Shown piece after piece: positions 1 through 7,715 of a stretch of 64,000 nucleotides of DNA. The first letter of the stretch is position 1, and each line of letters begins with the position of its first letter. The position numbers were made by a program, and so were the translations under genes. The notes beneath the pieces were generated by a model that was not told where the DNA came from, searched no databases, and saw only the letters and a list, made by a program, of their open reading frames with translations. Source of the stretch: Agromyces sp. Leaf222 (lineage in GTDB: Bacteria; Actinomycetota; Actinomycetes; Actinomycetales; Microbacteriaceae); NCBI RefSeq assembly GCF_001421565.1, contig NZ_LMKQ01000003.1, positions 156,588 through 220,587 on the forward strand, written 5' to 3'.

Positions 1-324
1 CATGAGCTCGGTCGCCGTTCGCGGGTCGAGCGGCACGCTCGGCTCGGGCAGCACGGGCCCGCCGAGCCCGTTCTCGCCGTGGATCCACTCGGCGGTCACG
101 AGCGGGCGCACGAGCGGCCCCGGGGCGCCGGCCGCGACCGGAACGCCGACGACGCCCGCGACCGACAGCACGATGCGCGCGTTGCGGCTCGTGTGCTCGA
201 GGGGCACGTTGCCGCCGACCGTGGTGACCGCGAGCAGCTCGATCGACGGATGCCCGGCCGCGAGCCACAGCGCGAAGACATCGTCATGACCCGGATCGCA
301 GTCCAGGATCACCGGAACGGTCAC
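1..324 (-). CDS. Nucleoside hydrolase (IUNH family), 5' part only
   Basis: The first 108 residues of an inosine/uridine-preferring nucleoside hydrolase run off the left edge of the window. The N-terminus carries the family's calcium-binding Asp cluster (DCDPGHDD, residues 8-15), and a TTVGGNV segment follows near residue 39. These enzymes split ribonucleosides into base and ribose in the cytoplasm for salvage or catabolism. I place the start at a GTG that overlaps the stop of the upstream septum-like gene by four bases (GTGA), which implies translational coupling in the pyrE operon. The coupling to pyrE fits pyrimidine nucleoside salvage, but substrate specificity cannot be read from this fragment. 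Confidence 0.88.
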   Translation of the reverse strand, partial: MTVPVILDCDPGHDDVFALWLAAGHPSIELLAVTTVGGNVPLEHTSRNARIVLSVAGVVGVPVAAGAPGPLVRPLVTAEWIHGENGLGGPVLPEPSVPLDPRTATELM

Positions 325-3300
325 GCCGTGGGGCCCGGCCCGGCGATCGAGCCCGTGAGCGGCTCGCCGCCGGCACGGTTGGCGAAGCAGTAGTACGTGC
401 GCTCGCCCGCGGCCCACTGCTCCTCGGTCACGGGGTAGCTGCCCTGCACCTGCAGGTCGGGAACGCCGGCCGCAGCGGCCACGTCGATGATGCCGGCCGC
501 CGTGCAGAGGGTGTTCATCTGCGCGCCGAGCTCGGCCTCGCCGGGGAATACCGCCGCCTCGTCACCGGGGAGCGTGCCGCGGTAGACGAGCTGGGCCGCA
601 TGCGCGACGCCGCAGTCCACGACGGTGTACTCCTCATCCCACGCGGACGCGAACGGGTCGAGGCACTCGCCGCCGAACAGCGTGTTCCACGCGTGCACGC
701 CCATCGGCTGCGGTGCGGTGGGCTCGGGAGCGGGGGTGTCGGATGCCGCTTCGCCCTCGGTCTGGCTCGCCGTCGGGCCGCTGGTCGATGCGAGTCCGCC
801 GCCGACCAGTTTCGTGCCGAAGAAGAAGAGCCCGGCGAGCACGACGAGCACGAGCAGTCCGCCGGCCACCCAGATCAAGGGCCTGGCCGGGCCTCGCCCG
901 CCGGGGTCCTTGCCGGAGCCGGAGCCTCCCGACCCGCTGCCGCCGGATGCACCGGAACCGCCGTTGGAGCGACCGGCGCTGCCAGCGCCGTATCCGTTGC
1001 CGGCACCGGACGAGGCGAAGCCGCCGTTGCCGCCGCTCGCACCGCGCGATGCGCCGCCGCCGGAGTCGCCTCGGCCCGCACCTGCGCCTGCGGCGCCACC
1101 TGCGCCGCTCGAGGAGGCACCGGATGCCGCGGCGAACGCCGCGAACCCGCCGGCCGATGCGCCGACCCCGGTCGCGGCCGCTGCGGAGGAGACTTGCACC
1201 GGCCCGGTCGGCTCGAACAACGAGGCGAAGGGGTTGTCGTCGTCGGACTGGTCCGCATCGGCGTGCGAATCGGTTGCCCACGGGTCGGTGGAGGCGATCG
1301 GCATGCGCTGCGTCGCGGTCGGAATCTGCTGCGTCGCGAAGGCGTCGTCCGCAGCGCCCGCGAAGGCGAACGGATCGTTCGTGAACGCCTCGGTCTGTGC
1401 GTGCTCGGAGTGGCCGGGCACGACCGGGAGCATCGCGGTGGCTGCCGGCGGCTCTTCGGACGCCGGTGCGGAGAACCAGTCGCCGGCGTCGGATCCGAAG
1501 GCATCGTCGGCCGAGAGGTCGTCTTCGGCCGACGGAACGGGAGCCTCGGCCGGCCGGCGCAGGACGCCGGGCGCTCCGGAGGCTGCAGTGGCCGACGCGG
1601 CGACGGCCGCCGCCCCGCCGAACGCGAGCGCGCGGAGCGGGGAACCGAGGGGCTGGTCGGCGCGGGGGTCTTCGGCCGTCGGGTCGGGGCTGATGCCCCA
1701 CTGGTAGCCGGGCTCCTCGTCGTCGCCCGCCGGAGCGGGCTCGTCGTGCCGGTCGTCACCGGGCACGTTCGACCAGGCTCGCGCGGCCCCGAACTGCGGC
1801 ACGGAGGGCGTCTCGTCGACGCCGAGGTCGTCGTCGTCGTCTTCGTCGGCGAACGAGAGGCCAAGGCCCGCGAGCCCGTCGGACTCGGACTCGGACTCGC
1901 CCTGCGCATGCGGCGCGGGCTCCGACTCGACCGGGGTCAGCCGGTCGTACGGGGAGGTCTCGGCGGCGAACGCCGCGAAGCGCCCGCGGTCTGCGACGGG
2001 CGCGACGGGGGCGATCGGGGCGGATGCCGCAGCGGCGCCGCCGAGCGCAGCCAGCAGGTCGTCGACCGGTTGCACCGTTTGCGGGGCGATCGGCGCAGAT
2101 GCGGCCGGGGCCGCCGCGAAGGCGGGGAACCGGTTGCGCGGCGCATCGGTACCGGACGTGGGCCACGCGTTCGGCGCCTCCTGCGACGGGGTGCGGTCGA
2201 TCGCCGGGAAGACGCGGGTGCGGGCGGCCTCGAGCTCGGCGGCCGCCTCGGCTTCGGCGCGCGCCTCGGCCTCGGCGCGGGCTGCGGCTTCGGCGCGAGC
2301 TGCGGCTGCAGCGCGGGCATCGCGTGCGGCACGAGCCTCGGCTTCGGCGCGGGCTTCAGCCACGGCACGAGCCTCGGCGACCGCGGCAGCGTGCGCTGCG
2401 GCGGCGGCCTGCGCCTCGGCGGCAGCCTGGGCTTCGGCCGCGGCCTGCGCCTCTGCGGCGGCCACGGCCATCTGCTGCTCGAGCGCCAGGCGCTCGCGGC
2501 GGGTGAGGTCGGGCGAGGTGGGGGAGGCGACGGCCGTGGGCTGGGGGTCGGGCTCCTGGAGGGCAGACCAGAGGTCGGCTCCGAAATCGGTGGAGGGCGG
2601 CGCGTTGCCGGCGGTCGGTGACACGGGCGTGAAGGAGCTCCGTGCGACAGGGGGCGCGACCGGAGACACGACCGGCGCAACGGGCGCGACCGTCTCGGGC
2701 TGCGACAGCCGGCGGAACGCCTCGCGAAGCGCGTCTTCGGAGTTCACGGAGGCCCCGTCGGGCTCGCCCCAGGTGAGCGCGAACGGCCCGGTCGGAGTGG
2801 CCGGACCGGGCACGACGGGCGGCGCCGGGTCGAAGGCCTGCGGGGCCGGTGCCGGCGTGGCAGCGGCCGACTGATTCCACGAGGGGAACACCTGATCGGC
2901 CTGACGGTCGGCGCGCTGGAGGCCGACGGGCGGCTCGACCGTGAGCGGCGAGTGCGACGGCGCAGCCGACGAGGGCGACGAGGGCGTCGAGGGGGCGGGC
3001 GTGGCGGGCTGGTTCCAGGCGGGGAACCCCGACGTCTGCGGTGCCGACGGCGGTGCCGGCGCCCATGGCGTCGAGGCGGGAGCGCCCGGTGCGGCCGCAG
3101 CAGCAGCCCCGGCCCCGGCCTGCCACGTGGGCACGGGCGGAACGACCGGGAGCGACTGCGGGTGCTGCGTCGGGAGGGATTCGCCGATGACCGGGAGCGC
3201 CCGCGTGCCCGTGTCGCGGGCAGGGGGCTCCGCCAGCGAGAACCAGTCGAGCGACTCCTCGCTGCGGCGCGGGACGGATGCGGTCGGCGGTGCTGCGGAA

Positions 3301-3476
3301 GGAGCGGAGGCGGGCGGGACCGACGCGGGCGGAACGGACCTCGACGGCGCCGCAGGCGCAGCCGGCTGCCCGAACGACGGCGGCGTCACCGGATGCTGCG
3401 GGCGCGGCTCACCGCCGGCCGCGAGCTGCGCAAGGAGCCAGTCGGCGTCGTTGCCGCCCAGTCGGTCGCCCGACAT
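321..3476 (-). CDS. Large Ala/Pro-rich single-pass membrane protein with septum-formation-like C-terminal domain
   Basis: A 1051-residue protein. Residues 1 to about 860 are low-complexity Ala/Pro/Ser/Gly-rich sequence and include a long Ala-Glu-Arg stretch (about 335-420) that should form a charged helix. A Gly/Ser-rich linker leads to one membrane segment (about 865-890) and then an external domain of about 130 residues with four cysteines, in contexts GGECLDPF, VVDCGVAH, NTLC and YYCF. That cysteine pattern and the DC..AHAAQ motif resemble the actinobacterial septum formation family (PF13845). The ATG overlaps the pyrE stop by one base (TGATG), so it is cotranscribed with pyrE. The cytoplasmic part gives no function; a cell-envelope or division role is inferred from the C-terminal domain only. 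Confidence 0.75.
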   Translation of the reverse strand: MSGDRLGGNDADWLLAQLAAGGEPRPQHPVTPPSFGQPAAPAAPSRSVPPASVPPASAPSAAPPTASVPRRSEESLDWFSLAEPPARDTGTRALPVIGESLPTQHPQSLPVVPPVPTWQAGAGAAAAAAPGAPASTPWAPAPPSAPQTSGFPAWNQPATPAPSTPSSPSSAAPSHSPLTVEPPVGLQRADRQADQVFPSWNQSAAATPAPAPQAFDPAPPVVPGPATPTGPFALTWGEPDGASVNSEDALREAFRRLSQPETVAPVAPVVSPVAPPVARSSFTPVSPTAGNAPPSTDFGADLWSALQEPDPQPTAVASPTSPDLTRRERLALEQQMAVAAAEAQAAAEAQAAAEAQAAAAAHAAAVAEARAVAEARAEAEARAARDARAAAAARAEAAARAEAEARAEAEAAAELEAARTRVFPAIDRTPSQEAPNAWPTSGTDAPRNRFPAFAAAPAASAPIAPQTVQPVDDLLAALGGAAAASAPIAPVAPVADRGRFAAFAAETSPYDRLTPVESEPAPHAQGESESESDGLAGLGLSFADEDDDDDLGVDETPSVPQFGAARAWSNVPGDDRHDEPAPAGDDEEPGYQWGISPDPTAEDPRADQPLGSPLRALAFGGAAAVAASATAASGAPGVLRRPAEAPVPSAEDDLSADDAFGSDAGDWFSAPASEEPPAATAMLPVVPGHSEHAQTEAFTNDPFAFAGAADDAFATQQIPTATQRMPIASTDPWATDSHADADQSDDDNPFASLFEPTGPVQVSSAAAATGVGASAGGFAAFAAASGASSSGAGGAAGAGAGRGDSGGGASRGASGGNGGFASSGAGNGYGAGSAGRSNGGSGASGGSGSGGSGSGKDPGGRGPARPLIWVAGGLLVLVVLAGLFFFGTKLVGGGLASTSGPTASQTEGEAASDTPAPEPTAPQPMGVHAWNTLFGGECLDPFASAWDEEYTVVDCGVAHAAQLVYRGTLPGDEAAVFPGEAELGAQMNTLCTAAGIIDVAAAAGVPDLQVQGSYPVTEEQWAAGERTYYCFANRAGGEPLTGSIAGPGPTA
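2220..2475 (-). repeat. Imprecise Ala-Glu/Ala-Arg coding repeat
   Basis: Degenerate tandem triplet and hexamer repeats (gcctcggc / gctgcggc type) inside the septum-like gene encode runs of AEA, ARA and AAA. The product should be a continuous charged alpha helix. Such tracts are prone to slippage, so length may vary between strains. Confidence 0.6.
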
Positions 3477-4048
3477 CAGGCCAGGCCCAGGTCGTCCAGG
3501 TAGATCGCCGCGAGGTACTGCACGCCGGCCGCTTCGATGACCTCGCGCGCCCCGGTGGCACGGTCGACCACGACGGCGACGGCGACGACCTCTGCGCCGA
3601 CCTTGCGGAGCGCCTCGATGGCCTTGAGCGGCGAACCGCCCGTGGTCGAGGTGTCCTCGAGCACGATGACGCGCTTGCCCGCGACATCCGGACCCTCGAC
3701 CTGTCGGCCACGGCCGTGGTCCTTCGGCTCCTTGCGCACGACGAAGGCGTCGTACTCGAGGCCGCGTGCGGCGCCTTGGTGCAGCACGGCGGAGGCGATC
3801 GGGTCGGCGCCCATGGTGAGACCGCCCACGGCGGCGACATCGGGGACGTCGGCGATGAGGTCGATCATGACCTGGCCGATGAGCGGTGCCACGCGGTGGT
3901 CGAGGCTCACCTTGCGGAGGTCGACGTAGTAGGTCGCCTTCTTGCCGCTGGTGAGCGTGAAGTCGCCATGGAACACCGCATCGGCGGAGATGTAGTCGAT
4001 GAGCTGCTGACGGGCGTCGGCGCTGCTGTGGGGGTCTGTGAGCGTCAC
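3476..4048 (-). CDS. pyrE: Orotate phosphoribosyltransferase
   Basis: A 190-residue protein of normal length for the family. It transfers phosphoribose from PRPP to orotate to give OMP in de novo UMP synthesis. The PRPP-binding signature VIVLEDTSTTGGS lies at residues 128-140, the catalytic-loop region KEPKDHGRGRQ at about 106-116, and the N-terminal SGKKATYYVDLRK segment is typical. The start is GTG. Six bases upstream of it is TAGAGT, a good actinobacterial -10 box, with no ribosome-binding site between, so the mRNA is probably leaderless. It heads an overlapping operon with the septum-like protein and a nucleoside hydrolase. Confidence 0.96.
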   Translation of the reverse strand: MTLTDPHSSADARQQLIDYISADAVFHGDFTLTSGKKATYYVDLRKVSLDHRVAPLIGQVMIDLIADVPDVAAVGGLTMGADPIASAVLHQGAARGLEYDAFVVRKEPKDHGRGRQVEGPDVAGKRVIVLEDTSTTGGSPLKAIEALRKVGAEVVAVAVVVDRATGAREVIEAAGVQYLAAIYLDDLGLA

Positions 4049-4054
4049 CCGAAT

Positions 4055-4060
4055 ACTCTA
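4055..4060 (-). promoter_or_regulatory. -10 box of leaderless pyrE promoter
   Basis: TAGAGT lies six bases before the pyrE GTG, which places the transcription start at or next to the start codon. No purine-rich ribosome-binding site is present. Confidence 0.55.
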
Positions 4061-4100
4061 CGGCGCACTCGCCTGAGAGGAAGGTTTGTATTTTCGGGGT

Positions 4101-5498
4101 TCAGTCGTGCCGGGTGGCGTCGTCGTGCCGCGCCTGCGCACCGGCATCCGCTCGCCGTGCCTCTTTGCGCCGGCCCCAGAACGACCGCGGGGTGCCCGGC
4201 AGGATGCGCGCCCAGAACGACGGCTCGTCGGCCTCGGCGAGCGCGGCCGGCACCTCGATGTGGAACTGGGCGATCTCCTCCGCGCCGTGGTGCACGACCC
4301 GGTACAGCGCCGTTCCGATGAGCACGCCGAGCGCGATCGACATGACTGAGGTGAGCGCGGTCGCGAAGCTCTCGAGCCCTTCGCTCGTGCCGACCGCCTC
4401 GGTGATGCCGACGAGTCCCGCTGCACCCGGCACGAGCAGCCAGAACGCCGGGAGGAAGGTGAGCTGCGAGGGTGCGCCGTGTCGAAGCGTCGCGATCCAG
4501 AGCACGACCGGCGTCATCGCGAGGGCGCCGATGAACCCGCTCACGGCCTGCCCGACGAGGGCGATGCCGAGCTGCTGACCGGTGTAGGCGACGAAGAGGG
4601 TGAGCAGCACCCATCCGAACGTCGCCCTCGGCGCCGAGAAGTGCAGGTAGTTGCCGATCGCGAAGAGCACCACGCCGACCGCCGGGATCCACCACGGCAG
4701 GGTTGCGGATGTCTCGAGCGGCACGTAGCTCGAATCGTCGACGCCGACGATGGTGCCGGCCGCCAGGATGCCGAACGCGAGCAGGGCGAGCTGCACGAGC
4801 CCGAAGACCAGGCGGGAGGCGCCGGCCACCATCTGGCCCGCCGCGAGCTCGACGGTCGCCGTGGTCAGCACGCCGCCGGGGAGGAACGTCGCGAGGGGCG
4901 CGATGAGCAGCCGGATCGGGTCGCCGATCTCGACGTAGGGCGAGATCAGGAACACGGCCAGCGCACTGACGAACGCGGCGAACACCGGGAAGACGAGCTG
5001 CAGCGTCGGCGAGCGCACGAGCTTCAGGAGGCCGAGCAGCGCCCCGAGCGCGAACGCGATGATCGCACCCTGCCAGGTCGGCGCGAGGAGCAGCGCGAGC
5101 CCGGTGGTGAGCACCGCGTGCCCGAACACGCGCACCGGCCAGCCGAAGCGCTGACGCATCGCGCCGATCTCGTTGAGCCGGTTGATGCCGTCGAGCGGGT
5201 CGATCGAGCCGGCCTGCGCCGACTCGATCAGCCGGTACAGCGCCGCGATCTGGTCGAAGCGGAAGGAGACGTTGATCGCGGAGCGGATCGCGACCCGGCC
5301 GTCCTCACCGCCTCCGGTCTCGATGAGCACCACCGTCGGCAGCACGACCACGTCGGTGTCGGTGCGTCCGTAGGCGAGCGAGACCGCGCTCATCGTCTCG
5401 CCGACCTTGTCGACGGACTCGCCCGCGGCGTTCATGCCCTCGGCGAGCCCGAGGAGGAAGCGGCGCAGCACCGCCTGGTCGGCGACGACGTCGGTCAT
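4101..5498 (-). CDS. Threonine/serine exporter family membrane protein (ThrE type)
   Basis: A 465-residue integral membrane protein. The first ~110 residues are cytoplasmic, with the GMNAAGESVDKVGETM and FRFDQIAALYRLI patterns of the ThrE/DUF1212 family. About ten hydrophobic segments follow, covering the two halves seen in ThrE (PF06738 and PF12821). The known Corynebacterium ThrE exports threonine and serine by proton antiport; the substrate here is inferred from family only. A ribosome-binding site (gaggggg) sits just before the ATG. The C-terminal ~40 residues are charged and cytoplasmic. The gene is monocistronic, with intergenic DNA on both sides. Confidence 0.85.
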   Translation of the reverse strand: MTDVVADQAVLRRFLLGLAEGMNAAGESVDKVGETMSAVSLAYGRTDTDVVVLPTVVLIETGGGEDGRVAIRSAINVSFRFDQIAALYRLIESAQAGSIDPLDGINRLNEIGAMRQRFGWPVRVFGHAVLTTGLALLLAPTWQGAIIAFALGALLGLLKLVRSPTLQLVFPVFAAFVSALAVFLISPYVEIGDPIRLLIAPLATFLPGGVLTTATVELAAGQMVAGASRLVFGLVQLALLAFGILAAGTIVGVDDSSYVPLETSATLPWWIPAVGVVLFAIGNYLHFSAPRATFGWVLLTLFVAYTGQQLGIALVGQAVSGFIGALAMTPVVLWIATLRHGAPSQLTFLPAFWLLVPGAAGLVGITEAVGTSEGLESFATALTSVMSIALGVLIGTALYRVVHHGAEEIAQFHIEVPAALAEADEPSFWARILPGTPRSFWGRRKEARRADAGAQARHDDATRHD

Positions 5499-5575
5499 CT
5501 CTCCCCCTCGTGTCGAGGCTCACGGTAACGCCGCGCTCACGGTAGCGCCGCGCCGCGTGCGCACCCGAGAGCACA

Positions 5576-5618
5576 CGCGGCGCATCGGCATCCCCCCAGT
5601 ACATGCCGATGCGCCGCG
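5576..5618. terminator. 16-bp perfect inverted repeat
   Basis: Arms 5576-5591 and 5603-5618 are perfect complements with an 11-base loop. There is no clear T tract, as is common in GC-rich actinobacteria. It lies between the mini membrane protein gene and the ThrE-type gene, both on the minus strand, so it probably ends transcription coming from 5824. Confidence 0.6.
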
Positions 5619-5630
5619 GGCGCACGATGA

Positions 5631-5690
5631 AGGGCCGCCCTGCGGAGTGTCCCTCTCCGTGGGCGGCCCTTGGGCCCGGCCGAGCCGGGC
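5631..5690. terminator. Two further hairpins downstream of the mini membrane protein gene
   Basis: AGGGCCGCCC (5631-5640) pairs perfectly with 5661-5670. A second short hairpin, GCCCGGC/GCCGGGC (5674-5680 and 5684-5690), follows at once. Together with the repeat at 5576-5618 this makes three consecutive stem-loops immediately 3' of the 39-residue gene. Confidence 0.55.
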
Positions 5691-5704
5691 GGGTTCGCGC
5701 GACC

Positions 5705-5824
5705 TCAGACGGTGCGCGCGAAGGTCTCTGCGGGCTGGCGGCGGTAGCCGTCGCGAGTGGCGAGAACGATCGTGCCGACGACTCCGGCGACGGATGCAGC
5801 TGCGACGAAGATGAGCGTGGCCAT
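5705..5824 (-). CDS. 39-residue single-pass membrane protein
   Basis: A very small gene too short for most callers. The ATG at 5824 is preceded by a good ribosome-binding site (aaaggga, about seven bases upstream). Residues 3-22 are one hydrophobic helix (TLIFVAAASVAGVVGTIVLA), followed by a basic patch DGYRRQ and a short tail. It is divergent from the LysR gene and followed by three strong hairpins, which supports a real transcript. The function is unknown. Divergence from a LysR regulator suggests it may be that regulator's target. Confidence 0.6.
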   Translation of the reverse strand: MATLIFVAAASVAGVVGTIVLATRDGYRRQPAETFARTV

Positions 5825-5949
5825 GATGGTTCCCTTTTCGAATGGTGACGGCGAGTGATCGAGCGGTTCGTTGCGCCGTTGCAACCCTTCGATGTCTCCA
5901 TCATCCTCCTCAAAACAATGCAGCACAAGCTCACAGAACTGCAATGAAT

Positions 5950-5966
5950 ATGTAGGCTGGCTACAT
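5950..5966. promoter_or_regulatory. Dyad ATGTAG-N5-CTACAT overlapping the LysR start
   Basis: Six-base perfect arms separated by GCTGG, with T-N11-A spacing typical of LysR-type operators. It overlaps the TAGGCT -10 box (5953-5958) and the ATG of the LysR gene, so binding here would block its own transcription. Confidence 0.45.
5953..5958 (+). promoter_or_regulatory. -10 box of leaderless LysR-gene promoter
   Basis: TAGGCT followed by six bases and then the ATG at 5965; no ribosome-binding site. The same TAGGCT-N6/7-start layout recurs at cofD and at the exonuclease III gene. Confidence 0.5.
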
Positions 5967-6930
5967 GGACGTGAACCGGCTCGACCTCCTCCGCGAACTC
6001 TCCGAACGCGGCAGCGTGACCGCGGTCGCCGAGGCCACGGGCCGAACCCCGTCAGCGGTCTCGCAGCAGTTGAAGGTGCTCGAGCGCGAGGCGGGCATGC
6101 CGCTCACCGAGCGCAGCGGCCGCGGCCTCGTGCTCACGAGCGCCGGCCACGCGCTGGCCAGGAGCGCGGCCGACGTGGCCATCGCCCTCGAGCGCGCCAC
6201 CGCCCTGTGGGACGAGTTCCGCAACCACCCGAGCGGCGAGGTCACGCTGCTGACCTTCCCGACGATCGGGGCGAGCCTGCTGCCCGGCGTGCTGACCGAC
6301 CTCGCGAGCGTCGCCGGCCTCGTGGTGCGCTGCACCGACCTCGACCCGGAACTCGCCGGGTTCCCCGACCTCACGTCCGACTACGACATCGTGCTCGCCC
6401 ACTCGATGCCGGGCGAACTGCCTTGGGGCGGTCGCGGGCTCACCGTGGTGCCGCTGCTGACCGAGCCGCTCGACGTCGGCATCCCGAGCGACCACCGCCT
6501 CGCCGGGCGTTCGCACGTGACCAGCGCCGACCTCGTCGACGAGACCTGGCTCGGGGTGCCGCCCGGCTTCCCGTTCGAGCGCATCCTGCACTCGATCGAG
6601 CAGCAGGGCGGCAAGCGCGTGCACGTCTCCCAGCGCTTCAGCGACATGCGCATCGTCGAGGCGTTCATCGCTGCAGGCCAGGGCGTCGCGTTCGTGCCGC
6701 GCTACACCTCTGGCGCAGTGCCCGACGGCGTGCTCCTGAAGCCGATCCGCGGCGTCACCTCGGCACGGCAGATCGTCGCGCTCGTGAGACCGGATGTCGC
6801 GGAGCGGCTGGCCGTGCGCACGGTGCTCGACGTGCTGACCGCCCGCGCATCCCGGCTCGAGCAGTCCTCCGCGCACCCGTCGCGGGGCGACGCGGCGGTG
6901 CAGGGCGAGCCCCCGTCGCCGGCTGCCTGA
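5965..6930 (+). CDS. LysR-family transcriptional regulator
   Basis: A 321-residue protein. The N-terminal winged helix-turn-helix (residues 1-60) has the LysR pattern LLRELSERGSVTAVAEATG...SAVSQQLKVLERE. The effector-binding domain covers about 90-290. The last ~25 residues are a Pro/Ala-rich tail. The gene looks leaderless and a LysR-type dyad covers its start, so autoregulation is likely. The nearest divergent gene is the 39-residue membrane protein at 5824. The effector is unknown. Confidence 0.88.
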   Translation: MDVNRLDLLRELSERGSVTAVAEATGRTPSAVSQQLKVLEREAGMPLTERSGRGLVLTSAGHALARSAADVAIALERATALWDEFRNHPSGEVTLLTFPTIGASLLPGVLTDLASVAGLVVRCTDLDPELAGFPDLTSDYDIVLAHSMPGELPWGGRGLTVVPLLTEPLDVGIPSDHRLAGRSHVTSADLVDETWLGVPPGFPFERILHSIEQQGGKRVHVSQRFSDMRIVEAFIAAGQGVAFVPRYTSGAVPDGVLLKPIRGVTSARQIVALVRPDVAERLAVRTVLDVLTARASRLEQSSAHPSRGDAAVQGEPPSPAA

Positions 6931-6932
6931 AC

Positions 6933-6988
6933 CGGCCGCCTGGGGCGGCCGCCTGAGCCGGCCGCCTGAGCCGGTCGCCTGGGGCGAG
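6933..6988. repeat. Short tandem repeat after the LysR gene
   Basis: Four imperfect copies of a 13- to 14-base unit (ggccgcctgagcc and ggccgcctggggc variants) lie between the LysR stop and the terminator. It is non-coding and likely a slippage-prone minisatellite. Confidence 0.55.
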
Positions 6989-7010
6989 CAGCAGAGCCGG
7001 GCGCGCGAAC

Positions 7011-7049
7011 GGCGGCGGACGGCGCTCCCCCGAGTCGCCGTCCGCCGCC
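7011..7049. terminator. Bidirectional terminator, 14-bp perfect stem
   Basis: GGCGGCGGACGGCG (7011-7024) pairs with 7036-7049 over an 11-base loop. It sits between the convergent LysR and SHOCT genes and can end both transcripts. Confidence 0.7.
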
Positions 7050-7061
7050 GCGTGGTCGCGC

Positions 7062-7451
7062 TCAGGCCTGCAGCGCCTTCGCCTTCAGGGTCTCGAACTC
7101 CGCGGGCGTGATCGCTCCCGAGTCGAGCAGGCGCTTGGCCGACTCGATCTCGGATGCCGCCGAGGCCGTCGACGACGAACCCGCGACCGTCCTGATGTAC
7201 TCGTCGCTCTGCGCTCGTGCGGCCTGCGCCTCCGCGAGCTTGCGCTCACCCATGCCGCGCCCGCGCGCGATCAGGTAGATGAACGCCGCCAGGAAGGGCA
7301 GGAACACGAGGAAGACGACCCAGAGCGCCTTGGCCCATCCATTCAGCGTGTGATCGCGGAAGATGTCCACGATCACCGTGATGAAGATCCAGATGCAGGC
7401 GATGAGCACGTAGAACCAGAAGAGCCAGACGAAGAAATCCCAGAGGTTCAC
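7062..7451 (-). CDS. SHOCT-domain membrane protein with PLDc_N-type transmembrane hairpin
   Basis: A 129-residue protein. I start it at the GTG at 7451 because AAAGGGA lies five bases upstream; reading farther upstream gives only Arg-rich sequence. Two membrane segments (about 2-30 and 38-60) in the PLDc_N style (NLWDFFVWLFWFYVLIACIW...WALWVVFLVFLPFLAAFIYLIARG) are followed by a linker and a C-terminal SHOCT motif (IESAKRLLDSGAITPAEFETLKAKAL, given here as residues ~100-126). SHOCT motifs are thought to mediate oligomerisation. Its promoter shares a dyad and a TACCGT -10 box with the sulfatase promoter, linking it to the LuxR-type regulator next door. Confidence 0.85.
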   Translation of the reverse strand: MNLWDFFVWLFWFYVLIACIWIFITVIVDIFRDHTLNGWAKALWVVFLVFLPFLAAFIYLIARGRGMGERKLAEAQAARAQSDEYIRTVAGSSSTASAASEIESAKRLLDSGAITPAEFETLKAKALQA

Positions 7452-7499
7452 GGTGGTCCCTTTCCATCCGGGCGTGCTCTTCACGCCCATGCGAGCACG

Positions 7500-7505
7500 A
7501 CGGTA
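7500..7505 (-). promoter_or_regulatory. TACCGT -10 box for the SHOCT gene
   Basis: TACCGT on the minus strand, 22 bases from the near edge of the dyad at 7528-7546. The sulfatase promoter has the same box 21 bases from its dyad. Confidence 0.45.
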
Positions 7506-7525
7506 GTTCCCGCCGCCTCGCCTCC

Positions 7526-7552
7526 GCATCACCCTGAATGGATGACTCGACC
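7526..7552. promoter_or_regulatory. Shared operator, copy 1 (GCATCACCC-N5-GGATGA)
   Basis: GCATCACCC, five bases, GGATGA, then CTCGACC. The core is an imperfect 19-bp dyad with half-site RTCAYCC (7528-7546). A second copy with the same spacing lies at 11385-11411. It sits between the SHOCT gene and the LuxR-type regulator gene. Confidence 0.55.
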
Positions 7553-7715
7553 GGCGCCCGACGCACGCCGGGTCGGGACATCCGTCGAATGCAAGGCGAA
7601 GAACAGGGGAACCGATGGTGGAAAGCAGGGCCTCCGAGTCCTCCCGGTGTCATACTGACCGGGTGTCGACCGACACGCGTCTGCCGGGGAGCGAGCAGCC
7701 TCGGTCGGCAGTCGG

